Source: Actinomadura cremea
Lineage (GTDB): Bacteria; Actinomycetota; Actinomycetes; Streptosporangiales; Streptosporangiaceae
Reading direction: 5' to 3'
DNA: 64,000 bases
Assembly (NCBI RefSeq): GCF_014648495.1
Contig: NZ_BMRF01000031.1
Span: 1 to 64,000 of the forward strand
Both the position numbers and the translations under genes were made by a program. Positions within the stretch are counted from its first letter, which is position 1. Each line of letters begins with the position of its first letter. Positions 32,063-40,917 of this stretch are shown here, one piece after another. The notes beneath the pieces were generated by a model. The model was given only the letters and a program-made list of their open reading frames with translations. It searched no databases and was not told the DNA's origin.

Positions 32063-33013
32063 ATGGCCGACTCACGTCCTCGGACCGACCCGCCGGGCCG
32101 CCACGCCGACGAGCAGGCGCCCGGCGACGCCGCGCGCATGCCGCCGCAGGGGGACGGGACGGGCGGGTTCACGATCGCGCCGACACCGTGGGGCGACTCG
32201 GTGCCGTGGTGGTCGGCCGAAGGCCGCGCCGGGACGGGCCCGCAGCGCGTCGCGGACCCGAGCGGCCCCCAGCTCATGCCGCCCGACGGGTCGGGGCCGC
32301 TGCCGGTCATGCCCGACGGGACGGGCCCGCACCGGATGCCGAACGGGACCGGGGGGCACCGCATGCCGAACGGGACCGGGCCGCTCCCGCCCGTCCCGGG
32401 CGTCCCGCGCCGCCGGGGCTCGGGGATGCTGCTCGGCGCGGGCGCCGGGGCCGTCCTGCTCGTCGTCCTGGTGGCCGGGGTGCTGCTGCTGCGGTCCGGT
32501 GACGCGACCGGCCAGACCTCCGGGGGCCGCGCACGGACGGCGACCGCGTTCGAGCCCACCCGGACGATCGTCGCCGGCGGGACCGCGGGCGGCCTGCGGC
32601 GGGACGCGCTGCCGCCCCGGGGCAGCGTCGCGTACCCGTTCGTGACGGGCGGCGTCGAGGCGGGCGGGGTCCCCGCCGCAGAGAAGGGAACCGCCGTCTA
32701 CACCGGCCAGGGCGGGACGGTCGACGTCCTGTTCGTGGGCGGGACGGGCCGGGTCGACGACTCCGCGGCGTTCCTGCGGAGAATCCGCCCGACGACGTTC
32801 ATCGGCGGGCAGAACGCCAACCCGGGGCAGGCGGGCGGCAGGGCCGCCTGCGGGACGTTCGCCGTGCTCGGCGCCGTCCACACCTACTGCGCCTGGGCGA
32901 CCGGCGACTCCTACGGCGTCGTCGCCTCGAACGTCGCCTCGCAGCAGCCCCGCTTCGCGATGATGGACGCGCTCATGCTCCGGATCCGGGCGGACGTCGA
33001 GCGGCAGCGCTGA
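32063..33013 (+). CDS. Membrane-anchored protein, paralogous to the gene upstream of valS
   Basis: The product is 316 residues from ATG 32063 (GGGAG upstream); in-frame ATG 32018 just after a TACGAT box is an alternative. A long Pro/Gly-rich cytoplasmic part contains near-repeats (MPDGTGPHRMPNGTG and HRMPNGTGPLPPVPG), followed by one helix (GMLLGAGAGAVLLVVLVAGVLLL) and a secreted domain of about 155 residues with Cys residues (AACGTF, TYCAWA) and the end LMLRIRADVERQR. The layout and last motif match the 279-residue protein on the other side of valS. The function is unknown. The 3' end overlaps the convergent FolC-like gene by 41 bases. Confidence 0.75.
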   Translation: MADSRPRTDPPGRHADEQAPGDAARMPPQGDGTGGFTIAPTPWGDSVPWWSAEGRAGTGPQRVADPSGPQLMPPDGSGPLPVMPDGTGPHRMPNGTGGHRMPNGTGPLPPVPGVPRRRGSGMLLGAGAGAVLLVVLVAGVLLLRSGDATGQTSGGRARTATAFEPTRTIVAGGTAGGLRRDALPPRGSVAYPFVTGGVEAGGVPAAEKGTAVYTGQGGTVDVLFVGGTGRVDDSAAFLRRIRPTTFIGGQNANPGQAGGRAACGTFAVLGAVHTYCAWATGDSYGVVASNVASQQPRFAMMDALMLRIRADVERQR

Positions 33014-34217
33014 CGAACAGCCGCTCGGTGCCGGCGTCCACCGCGTCGAGGACCAGCCCCGTGAAGTACACGGTGCCGAGCGCGAGGACGCGGGGGCCCA
33101 GCGCGGCGATCGTCCCGGGCGTGACCTCCGCGGCCTCGACGACCCGCCAGGCGCGGGGGAGCGGCCGGTCGAACCGCAGGTGCGGCAGCGGCAGCCGGAC
33201 GAACGTCACCGCGAGCCCGTCGAGCGCGGCCACCGCCCCGTCGAGGTCCTTGTGGTCCGGCAGGCAGACCAGCACGTGGTCGACGCCGCCCCACCGCCCG
33301 CGGGCCGCCGCGAGCGCCGCCCGGACGCCCGTCCGGTCGATGGCCGAGTCGACGAGCACCTCCGCGCCCGAGCCCGGCACGGGGTGCGCCGACAGGCGGC
33401 CCGGCAGGACGACCGACGCCAGCACCTCGCGCGCCTCCTCGGCGGGCGCGTCCCGTCCGAGCAGCCGCCGGGCCGCGGCGATCCCCAGTTCGGCGCTCGT
33501 CCGCCCGAGCCCGGACGGAAGGACGTCCAGGAAGTCCGGGTCGCCGGGCGACATGACCTCCACGGGGGCGAGCGCGCGCGTGACCTCGGGCGTCTGCGGC
33601 GCCGACACGATCCGGGTCCCCGGCCCCGCGACGCCCCGCTTCTCCCGCGCGATCTCGGCGGGGGTGTCCCCGAGGACCTCCGCGTGCTCGCGGAAGACGG
33701 GCGTGATCGCCGCGACGTCGGCCCGCACGAGGCTCACCTCGTCCGACCGTCCGCCCATCCCCGCCTCGAGGACGATCGCGCCCGCTTCCGCGCGCCGCGC
33801 GTGGACCAGGCCCGCGAGCATGAACAGTCCGGCGGGCGACAGGTAGCCGTCCGACCGTTCGGGCAGCCCGGCCGTGCGCCGTTCGAGCACCTCGGCCAGC
33901 GCGGCGAGTTCGGCGGACGTGACCGCGCGCCCGTCGATCCGGATCCGGTCGCGGTTCGTCCTGAGGCCGGGGCTCGTCACGGTGCAGACCCGCAGCCCGG
34001 CCGCCGCCAGGTACGCCGACGCGTACACCGCCGCCGTGCCCTTCCCCTTCGACCCGACCACCGTCAGGACGGGCGCGCCCGGTGGCAGCACGCCCAGCGC
34101 GTCCGCCAGCGCCCGCGCGCGCGCCAGGCTGCGCCGCTCCCCGCGAGCACGTCCCTCCCACTCCCGGAAGAACACCGCGTCCGCAGGTGGCCCGTCGGCC
34201 CGGTCCGTCCGCTCCAT
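32973..34217 (-). CDS. Mur-ligase-family protein, degenerate FolC paralogue
   Basis: This 414-residue protein is organised like folylpolyglutamate synthase: P-loop VVGSKGKGTAAVYASAYL, LEAGMGGRSDEVSLVRADVAAITPV and the stretch AEVLGDTPAEIAREKRG. Compared with the true FolC in the next gene it lacks the TNGKSS form (SKGKGT here), has EKRGVAGPG for EKAGIVKPG and DSAIDRTG in place of the conserved DAAHNP motif. ATP-dependent ligase activity remains likely, but folate and dihydropteroate are probably not its substrates. It is divergent from folC, with the starts 192 bases apart. The substrate is unknown. Confidence 0.8.
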   Translation of the reverse strand: MERTDRADGPPADAVFFREWEGRARGERRSLARARALADALGVLPPGAPVLTVVGSKGKGTAAVYASAYLAAAGLRVCTVTSPGLRTNRDRIRIDGRAVTSAELAALAEVLERRTAGLPERSDGYLSPAGLFMLAGLVHARRAEAGAIVLEAGMGGRSDEVSLVRADVAAITPVFREHAEVLGDTPAEIAREKRGVAGPGTRIVSAPQTPEVTRALAPVEVMSPGDPDFLDVLPSGLGRTSAELGIAAARRLLGRDAPAEEAREVLASVVLPGRLSAHPVPGSGAEVLVDSAIDRTGVRAALAAARGRWGGVDHVLVCLPDHKDLDGAVAALDGLAVTFVRLPLPHLRFDRPLPRAWRVVEAAEVTPGTIAALGPRVLALGTVYFTGLVLDAVDAGTERLFVSAAARRPPGSGA

Positions 34218-34409
34218 GCCCCCATCTTCCGCGAGCCGGGCCCGTCCCGCGCACGCGACGCATCCGCGGGTCCACGGCGGTTCCTGGCGGGGGAGGGGCC
34301 GCAGGGCGTCAGGACCCGCGTGCGGGAGCCTGAGGGGCGGGGCGCGGCGGGAACGCGCCATGCTGCGGATAGGCTCGGAGCGTCGCCGTCCGTCACAGCC
34401 AGGAGCATC

Positions 34410-35831
34410 GTGAGCCAGCCAGCCGAGCCGCTCGACTACCGGGAAGCCGTGGGGGAGATCCGGAGCCGCGGCGTCGAGTGGGACATCGATCCCACCCTCG
34501 ACCGCGTCCGGGACCTGGTGGACGTTCTCGGCGAACCGCAACGCGCCTACCCGGTGATCCACGTAGCCGGGACGAACGGGAAGTCCAGCACCGCGCGGCT
34601 CATCGAGGGCCTGCTGCGCGAGCGCGGGCTGCGGACCGGGCTCTACACCAGCCCCGAGCTGACCACGCTGCGGGAGCGGATCGCGATCGACGGGGAGCCG
34701 ATCTCCGAGGAACGGTTCGTCGAGGTCCTGCGGGACGTGCTCCCGTACGTGGGGATGATCGACGAGAAGCACGGGGTGCGGCTGTCGTTCTTCGAGGTCC
34801 TCACGGCGATGGCGTTCGCGGCGTTCGCCGACGCCCCGGTGGACGTCGCCGTCGTCGAGGTCGGGATGGGCGGGCGCTGGGACGCCACGAACGTCGCGGA
34901 CGGCACGGTCGCCGTCCTCACCCCGGTCGGGCTCGACCACACCCGGTACCTCGGCGACACCCTGGAGGAGATCGCGGGGGAGAAGGCGGGGATCGTCAAG
35001 CCGGGCGCGGTGGCGGTGGTGGCCCAGCAGCCGGTGGAGGCGGCCGAGGTGCTGCTGCGCCGGGTCGTGGAGACGGGCGCGACGGCCGCGCGCGAGGGCA
35101 TCGAGTTCGGGGTCCTCAGCCGGGACATCGCGGTCGGCGGTCAGCAACTGCGCGTCCAGGGGCTGCACGGCGTCTACGACGAGATCTTCCTGCCGCTGTT
35201 CGGCGAGCACCAGGCGAGCAACGCGGCGGTGGCGCTCGCGGCGGTGGAGGCGTTCGCGAGCGGCGCGCCGACGCGCGGCGAGCCGAACCTGGAGGCGGCC
35301 ACCCGCGTCGCGGCGGGCGAGCCGTACACGGGCGGGAACGACGGGCAGCTCGACCCCGCGCTGGTCCGCAGCGGGTTCGCCAAGTCCGCCTCCCCGGGCC
35401 GGCTGGAGGTCGCGCGGACCGGGCCCACGGTGCTGCTGGACGCCGCGCACAACCCGGCGGGGATGGCGGCGACCGTCCAGACGATCACCGAGGCGTTCGG
35501 GTTCACCCGCCTCGTCGGGGTCCTCGCGATCGCCGAGGACAAGGACGTTCCGGGCGTCCTCGACCAGCTGGAGCCGGTCCTCGCCGAACTCGTCGTCACC
35601 CGGAACTCGTCGGCGCGCTCGCTGCCGCCGGACGAGCTGGCCGACGAGGCCGAGAGCGTGTTCGGGTCCGACCGGGTGCACGTCGCCGAGCGGCTGGACG
35701 ACGCCATCGACCGGGCGATCGGGCTCGCGGAGGAGACCGGGGAGTACCGGGGTGCCGGGGTGCTCATCACCGGTTCGGTGGTGACCGCGGGCGACGCGAG
35801 AACGCTGCTGCGCGTGGGGGAGGGGCGTTGA
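34410..35831 (+). CDS. folC: Folylpolyglutamate synthase / dihydrofolate synthase
   Basis: This 473-residue enzyme adds glutamate to folates and may also make dihydrofolate from dihydropteroate. The P-loop VAGTNGKSSTARLIEG is near residue 53; further motifs are EVGMGGRWDATN, LDHTRYLGDTLEEIAGEKAGIVK (with the carbamylation-type Lys) and LLDAAHNPAGM in the C-terminal domain. GTG 34410 is preceded by AGGAG. TAGGCT near 34370 may be the -10 box. The next gene (DUF4233) overlaps its stop, and folC-DUF4233-ndk is a conserved actinobacterial order, here interrupted by one membrane-protein gene. Confidence 0.95.
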   Translation: MSQPAEPLDYREAVGEIRSRGVEWDIDPTLDRVRDLVDVLGEPQRAYPVIHVAGTNGKSSTARLIEGLLRERGLRTGLYTSPELTTLRERIAIDGEPISEERFVEVLRDVLPYVGMIDEKHGVRLSFFEVLTAMAFAAFADAPVDVAVVEVGMGGRWDATNVADGTVAVLTPVGLDHTRYLGDTLEEIAGEKAGIVKPGAVAVVAQQPVEAAEVLLRRVVETGATAAREGIEFGVLSRDIAVGGQQLRVQGLHGVYDEIFLPLFGEHQASNAAVALAAVEAFASGAPTRGEPNLEAATRVAAGEPYTGGNDGQLDPALVRSGFAKSASPGRLEVARTGPTVLLDAAHNPAGMAATVQTITEAFGFTRLVGVLAIAEDKDVPGVLDQLEPVLAELVVTRNSSARSLPPDELADEAESVFGSDRVHVAERLDDAIDRAIGLAEETGEYRGAGVLITGSVVTAGDARTLLRVGEGR

Positions 35832-36211
35832 GCACCATGCAGGACGAGATTTCGGGCGAAACGCAACAGGGTTCCGGACGACCGAAAAACCCCGTGCGCA
35901 GTTTGCTGGCCGCGGTGCTGACGTGCGAGGCGCTCATCATCGGGCTCGCGGCCCCGGTGGCGGTCACGGTGATGGACGTCGCGGGCGGCACGGCCGCACT
36001 GGTGTGCGGCGGCCTCGCGGTGATCTGCCTGGTCGTCGCCGGACTGCTGCGATTCCCGTGGGCCGTCCACGTGGGCGGCGCGCTCCAGGTCGTCATCATC
36101 GCGACCGGCTTCATGGTCCCGGCCATGTTCGGCCTCGGCGCCATTTTCGGGGCGCTGTGGATGACGGCGATTTGGATGGGACGTAAGGCGCAGAGCGCCG
36201 CGGCACGCTAA
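35828..36211 (+). CDS. DUF4233 small membrane protein
   Basis: This 127-residue protein has four hydrophobic helices (SLLAAVLTCEALIIGLAAPV, GTAALVCGGLAVICLVVAGLL, AVHVGGALQVVIIATGFMV, MFGLGAIFGALWMTAIWMG) and the RPKNPVRSLLA start typical of the DUF4233 family that follows folC in actinobacteria. TTG 35828 overlaps the folC stop (TTGA), so it is translationally coupled; ATG 35837 is an alternative start. The function is unknown. Its constant partnership with folC and ndk suggests a role around folate or nucleotide metabolism, which is speculation. Confidence 0.85.
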   Translation: MSTMQDEISGETQQGSGRPKNPVRSLLAAVLTCEALIIGLAAPVAVTVMDVAGGTAALVCGGLAVICLVVAGLLRFPWAVHVGGALQVVIIATGFMVPAMFGLGAIFGALWMTAIWMGRKAQSAAAR

Positions 36212-36331
36212 ATTCGGCAGGGACGGCATCGTTCCATTCCGCCGATTTTTCCTGCCGGTTCGCGAGCAATTCCGACATCCTTCTCTTTCGGGAAATCGTG
36301 TGCGGGATGATGACGACTCCGAGGAGGAGGC

Positions 36332-38176
36332 GTGTCCCTGCCCGCGGAATCCACCCCCGCCGACCCCCGCGACCCCGACCCGGGCCGCACCGACCCCGAA
36401 CCCGACCCCCCACCCCTCGACCGAACGTCCACGGTCCCCCCGGCCGCAGACCCTCCGGCCGCAGAGGTCTCGGCCGCCGACCTCCCGGCCGTCGTCCCTG
36501 CGACCGGCGTTCCTCCGGCCGCCGACGCCACGGATGTCGACATCCCGGCCGCTGGCCTCGCGAACGCCGCCCCTCCGGGTGTCGTCTCCTCGGACGCCGA
36601 CGGCATGGACGCCGCGCGGACGGACGTGGTCGCCACGGGCGCCGTCCCCCCGGCCACCGGCTCCTCGGCCGCAGCCTGGACGGGCGTGGACCGGACGCGC
36701 GCGGTGCGGCCCCCGGTGCGGCCCCCGGCGCGGCGCCGGGGGCGGGTCGCGACGGGCGGGGTGCTGCCGGCCGTCGCGACCGCGATCCTCGCGAGCGTGC
36801 TGGCGGTGCCCGACGCCACCACCGGCGTCGTCCCGGACGCCGCGGACGCGCTGGGGCTCGACGGCGCGCACGTCGCGGGGCTGCTGCGGGCCACCGGGCT
36901 CACCCTGCCCGCGCTGGTGCTCACGGTGCCGCTCGCGGCGCTCGCCGCCCGGCGGCTGCCCGCGTGGGCGGTGCTCGCGGCGGGCCTGCTGACGCTGCTG
37001 GCCGGGCTGGGCGCGGCCCGCGCGGCCGACTCGGTGGCGTTCGCCGGGACGGTCCGGGCCCTGCAGGGCGCCGGGGCGGGCATCGCGCTCCCGGCGGCGT
37101 TCGTGCTGGCGTGGGAGCGGGGCGGCCGGGCCGCGGCGTCCGCGTGTGCCGGTGCGCTGGCCGCCGGGCTGCTGCTCGCGACGCCGCTCGTGCTGGACGC
37201 CGTCCCGCAGCCGCCCGCCGACGCCGCGGGTGCCGGACGCGACTGGCGTGCGGCCCTCGCGCCCTGGACCTGGCCCGCGCTCGCCGCGCTCGCCGCCGTC
37301 CTCGCCCACCGCGCGGCGGCCGGGCGCGCGGCCTCGCCGCTGCCGCCGCCCCGGCAGGCCGAGCGCGGCGGGCTCCTCCTGCCGCTGGCGCCGTGCGCCG
37401 CGTTCGCGCTGCTGGCGGTCGTGGCCGCGCACGGCTGGTCGCCCGGGGGGCGGCTCGTCGTCGCCGGGATCGCGGTCGCGGCACTGCTCGGCATCGCGGT
37501 CGGCGTCACCCGGGACGCGGCCACGGGCAGCCCGTTCGGCTGCGCGATCGCGATGGTCGCGGCCGGGCTGCTCGTCCAGCCGACGGCGGGCCCGCTCGCC
37601 GGCATCGCCGCCGCCGGAGCCCACGCCGGGGGAGGCGCCGGCGCGCCGCCGCTGGCGCCGTTCGCCGCCGGGGCCGCGGCGGCGCTGGCCGCGGCGGTGC
37701 TGTCCGCGCGGGTCCCGGCGCGCGGCGCCGTCCTGGCCGGGCACGCGCTGATGGTGGCGGCGCTGTCGGCGGGCGCCGTGCTGCTCGGGACGGACGCCGG
37801 TGGACGCTGGGCGCCGCTGCTCCTGCTCGTCCCGCTCGGTGCGGGGGCCGGGCTGGCGCTGGCCGCGTCGCTGCGGGACGCGGGCGTCGGCGCCGCCCTG
37901 TTCGGCCTCTCGCTGTGCTTCCCGGCGGTGCTCGCGGGCCAGCTGGCCGTGCTGTCGCTGCAGGCGGCGTCGCTCGCGCGGATCCGTCCGGAGACGGACG
38001 CGCAGCGGCTCGCCGGGCTCGTGCAGGGGCAGCACGCGTGGCTGCTCGCCGCGGCCGCCGCCGGAGCCGTCGCCACCGCGCTGGCGGTGCGCGCGGCGCG
38101 GACGGGCGGGGACGCGCGCCCGGCGGCGGGGCGGCACTGCGCGGCGAACGCCGCCGGAACTCCGGCGGCCCGGTAG
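36332..38176 (+). CDS. MFS-like multi-pass membrane protein with long disordered N-terminus
   Basis: This 614-residue protein starts at GTG 36332 directly after a GGAGGAGG site. Residues 1-135 are low-complexity Pro/Ala/Asp-rich with no hydrophobic stretch and should be cytoplasmic. The rest has about 12-14 helices (for example PAVATAILASVLAVPDATTG, LLRATGLTLPALVLTVPLAALAAR, VRALQGAGAGIALPAAFVLAWERGG) and resembles MFS efflux proteins, although the family's GxxxDRxGRR loop is not obvious. It lies between DUF4233 and ndk, an unusual insertion. Substrate unknown. Confidence 0.68.
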   Translation: MSLPAESTPADPRDPDPGRTDPEPDPPPLDRTSTVPPAADPPAAEVSAADLPAVVPATGVPPAADATDVDIPAAGLANAAPPGVVSSDADGMDAARTDVVATGAVPPATGSSAAAWTGVDRTRAVRPPVRPPARRRGRVATGGVLPAVATAILASVLAVPDATTGVVPDAADALGLDGAHVAGLLRATGLTLPALVLTVPLAALAARRLPAWAVLAAGLLTLLAGLGAARAADSVAFAGTVRALQGAGAGIALPAAFVLAWERGGRAAASACAGALAAGLLLATPLVLDAVPQPPADAAGAGRDWRAALAPWTWPALAALAAVLAHRAAAGRAASPLPPPRQAERGGLLLPLAPCAAFALLAVVAAHGWSPGGRLVVAGIAVAALLGIAVGVTRDAATGSPFGCAIAMVAAGLLVQPTAGPLAGIAAAGAHAGGGAGAPPLAPFAAGAAAALAAAVLSARVPARGAVLAGHALMVAALSAGAVLLGTDAGGRWAPLLLLVPLGAGAGLALAASLRDAGVGAALFGLSLCFPAVLAGQLAVLSLQAASLARIRPETDAQRLAGLVQGQHAWLLAAAAAGAVATALAVRAARTGGDARPAAGRHCAANAAGTPAAR

Positions 38177-38216
38177 GATTCGCGCGCATATCCCAACCTT
38201 CTGAGGAGATTCACTC

Positions 38217-38627
38217 GTGTCCGAGCGCACTCTTGTCCTGGTCAAGCCCGACGGTGTCCGCCGCGGCGTGGTCGGCGAGGTCGTCTCGCGGATCGAGCGC
38301 AAGGGCCTGAAGCTCGTCGCGCTGGAACTGCGCACCCTGCCCCGCGAGACGGCCGAGGCCCACTACGAGGAGCACGCGAGCAAGCCGTTCTTCGGCGAGC
38401 TGGTCGAGTTCATCACCGGCGGCCCGCTCGTCGCGATGGTCGTCGAGGGTCCCCGGGCCATCGAGGCGTTCCGGGCGCTGGCCGGCGCCACCGACCCGGT
38501 GAGCGCCACTCCCGGCACCATCCGCGGCGACTTCGCCCTGGAGATCGGCGAGAACATCGTGCACGGCTCCGACTCGACCTACTCCGCCGACCGGGAGATC
38601 AAGCTGTTCTTCCCGGAACTGGGCTGA
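38217..38627 (+). CDS. ndk: Nucleoside diphosphate kinase
   Basis: This 136-residue enzyme balances nucleoside triphosphates by phosphate transfer from ATP. The catalytic histidine is His116 in NIVHGSDS, and the start [14 protein letters not shown] is the family signature. Length is normal. GTG 38217 has GAGGAG eight bases upstream. A hairpin terminator follows. Confidence 0.97.
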   Translation: MSERTLVLVKPDGVRRGVVGEVVSRIERKGLKLVALELRTLPRETAEAHYEEHASKPFFGELVEFITGGPLVAMVVEGPRAIEAFRALAGATDPVSATPGTIRGDFALEIGENIVHGSDSTYSADREIKLFFPELG

Positions 38628-38642
38628 CGACGACCGACGACG

Positions 38643-38668
38643 CGCGGGCCGGAAACCTCCGGCCCGCG
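38643..38668 (+). terminator. Terminator after ndk
   Basis: A 10-base-pair stem, CGCGGGCCGG (38643-38652) with CCGGCCCGCG (38659-38668) and loop AAACCT, is followed by a T-rich TCTCTTT stretch, close to a classical intrinsic terminator. Confidence 0.75.
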
Positions 38669-38756
38669 TCTCTTTAACTAAAACAAGCCTGGTCAGCACA
38701 CGTTTTTTCAGTGACTCGCGCCCCCGGGGCACCTGCCCTGACAGCCACTCTCGCGT

Positions 38757-38762
38757 TACGAT
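38757..38762 (+). promoter_or_regulatory. Candidate -10 box for the mreB operon
   Basis: TACGAT lies 48 bases before the mreB start, in a 142-base gap after the ndk terminator. CTGACA at 38738 is too close to serve as a normal -35. The operon must have its own promoter because the terminator separates it from ndk. Confidence 0.4.
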
Positions 38763-38810
38763 GGTCACGCCGCTATGAACGCCCGACAATCGTGAAGGGC
38801 TTCCTTTTTC

Positions 38811-39845
38811 ATGGGTAACAAGCTGTCGTTTCTCGGCCGTGACATGGCGGTCGATCTGGGCACCGCTAACACGCTGGTCTACGTGCGCGGGCGTGGCATC
38901 GTCCTCAATGAGCCGTCCGTCGTCGCGATCAACACCAACACCGGCAAGATCGTGGCCGTGGGCATCGAGGCGAAGCGGATGATCGGCCGCACGCCGGGCA
39001 ACATCGTCGCCGTCCGCCCGCTCAAGGACGGCGTCATCGCCGACTTCGACGTCACCGAGCGGATGCTCCGCTACTTCATCCAGAAGGTCCACAAGCGCCG
39101 GCACTTCGCCAAGCCGCGGATCGTGGTGGCCGTGCCGAGCGGGATCACGGGTGTGGAGCAGCGCGCGGTCAAGGAGGCCGGCTACCAGGCCGGCGCCCGC
39201 CGCGTCTACATCATCGAGGAGCCCATGGCCGCCGCCATCGGCTCCGGGCTGCCCGTCTACGAGCCGACCGGCAACATGGTCGTCGACATAGGGGGCGGCA
39301 CCACCGAGGTCGCCATCATCTCGCTCGGCGGGATCGTCACGAGCCAGTCGGTCCGCGTCGGCGGCGACGAGCTCGACCAGGCCATCATCTCCTTCTCGAA
39401 GAAGGAATACTCCCTGATGCTCGGGGAACGGACGGCCGAGGAGATCAAGATGGCCATCGGTTCGGCCTATCCCGGCGGCGAGGAGGAACCGCACGCCGAG
39501 ATCCGCGGCCGCGACCTCGTCAGCGGGCTGCCGAAGACCGTCGTGATCTCCGCGGAGGAGGTGCGGCGGGCGATCGAGGAGCCGGTCAACAGCATCGTGG
39601 ACGCGGTGAAGACCACGCTCGACAAGTGCCCGCCCGAACTCTCGGGGGACATCATGGACCGTGGAATCGCGCTCACCGGCGGCGGTGCGCTGCTGAAGAA
39701 CCTGGACGAGCGGCTCCGCGAGGAGACCGGCATGCCGATCCACCTCGTGGACAACCCGCTCGACTCGGTCGCGCTCGGCACCGGCAAGTGCGTGGAGGAC
39801 TTCGAGTCCCTCCGCCAGGTCCTCGTCCCCGAACCCCGTCACTGA
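38811..39845 (+). CDS. mreB: Rod shape-determining protein MreB
   Basis: This 344-residue bacterial actin has the phosphate-binding segments [13 protein letters not shown] (phosphate 1), [16 protein letters not shown] (phosphate 2) and [16 protein letters not shown] (adenosine motif), normal in order and length. It forms membrane-bound filaments guiding wall synthesis; in filamentous actinomycetes it matters mainly for spore walls. It heads the mreB-mreC-mreD-mrdA-rodA operon. The Shine-Dalgarno is weak (GAAGGGC about ten bases away). Confidence 0.97.
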   Translation: MGNKLSFLGRDMAVDLGTANTLVYVRGRGIVLNEPSVVAINTNTGKIVAVGIEAKRMIGRTPGNIVAVRPLKDGVIADFDVTERMLRYFIQKVHKRRHFAKPRIVVAVPSGITGVEQRAVKEAGYQAGARRVYIIEEPMAAAIGSGLPVYEPTGNMVVDIGGGTTEVAIISLGGIVTSQSVRVGGDELDQAIISFSKKEYSLMLGERTAEEIKMAIGSAYPGGEEEPHAEIRGRDLVSGLPKTVVISAEEVRRAIEEPVNSIVDAVKTTLDKCPPELSGDIMDRGIALTGGGALLKNLDERLREETGMPIHLVDNPLDSVALGTGKCVEDFESLRQVLVPEPRH

Positions 39846-39893
39846 GCTCCCGGCGGCATCAGGCGGCTCCACTAGAAACCGGGAGGTCGGTGG

Positions 39894-40916
39894 GTGAGGG
39901 ACACCCGGCGCACCCGCGTGGTCCTCGGCGTGCTGCTCGTCGCGGCGCTCACGATGATCACCGTTGACCACCGCGGTGGGGACGACTCCCCGCTGCGCGG
40001 CCTGCGCGGACTCGGCGCGGCGGTGTTCGGCCCCGTCGAGCACGCGTCCGCCGCGATCGTCCGTCCGGTCGGCGACACCTTCGACGCGATCACCGACGCA
40101 CCCGGGCAGCAACGCCGCGCCGAGCGGCTCGCCCGGCAGAACCAGCGGCTCCGCGAGCAGCTGCGCTCGGCGCAGCTCGACAAGGAGCACGCGGAACAGC
40201 TCCGCCGCCTGCTCGGCACGGCCGGGATGGGCGGCTACGAGATCGCCGCCGCCCGCGTGATCTCCGCCGGGCACGGCTACGAGGACACCGTCACCATCGA
40301 CGTGGGCAGCCGCAGCGGCATCGAGCGCGACATGACCGTGATGAGCGCGCAGGGCCTCGTCGGGCGCGTCACCCGCGTGGGCCCCGCCACCGCGACCGTC
40401 CTGCTGGCCACCGACCAGACGGCGGCGGTCGGCGCCCGCCTCGAGGACTCCAAAGAGATCGGCATCGTGCAGGGCAACGGCCGGCACGGCCGCAGCGCCG
40501 CCGACTCCCCGCTGCGGTTCCAGCTGCTCAACGCGGGCGCGCCGATCAAGGTCGGGCAGCGCCTCGTCACGTTCGGCTCGCAGGGGCAGCGCCCGTACGT
40601 GCCGGGCGTCCCGATCGGCGTCATCGAGCGCATCGAGAAGGGCACCGGCGGGCTGACCCGCACCGCCCACGTCCGCCCGTTCGTCCGGTACAGCGCCCTG
40701 GACGTCGTCGCCGTCGTCGTCGCCCCGCCCAGGACCGACCCGCGCGACTCGGTGCTGCCGCCCAAGCCGGAGCCGACCCCCACGCCCACCCCCACGCCGT
40801 CGCGGACGCCGCGGCCGAGCGGATCACCGAGCCCCGGGGAGTCGCCCGACGGCGGCACCGAGGCGCGGCCGAGCGGCGAGCGGAGCCCGTCCCCGCAACC
40901 GAGCACGGGAGAGTGA
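39894..40916 (+). CDS. mreC: Rod shape-determining protein MreC
   Basis: This 340-residue bitopic protein has an N-terminal helix (VVLGVLLVAALTMITV), a coiled coil (about residues 72-105, RAERLARQNQRLREQLRSAQLDKE) and two beta-barrel subdomains (AARVISAGHGYEDTVTIDVGS, GLVGRVTRVGPATATVLLATD), followed by a Pro/Thr/Ser-rich tail of about 60 residues (PTPTPTPSRTPRPSGSP). It links MreB inside with PBP2 and RodA outside. The GTG start has GGGAGG upstream. The stop is one base from the mreD start. Confidence 0.95.
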   Translation: MRDTRRTRVVLGVLLVAALTMITVDHRGGDDSPLRGLRGLGAAVFGPVEHASAAIVRPVGDTFDAITDAPGQQRRAERLARQNQRLREQLRSAQLDKEHAEQLRRLLGTAGMGGYEIAAARVISAGHGYEDTVTIDVGSRSGIERDMTVMSAQGLVGRVTRVGPATATVLLATDQTAAVGARLEDSKEIGIVQGNGRHGRSAADSPLRFQLLNAGAPIKVGQRLVTFGSQGQRPYVPGVPIGVIERIEKGTGGLTRTAHVRPFVRYSALDVVAVVVAPPRTDPRDSVLPPKPEPTPTPTPTPSRTPRPSGSPSPGESPDGGTEARPSGERSPSPQPSTGE

Positions 40917-40917
40917 C

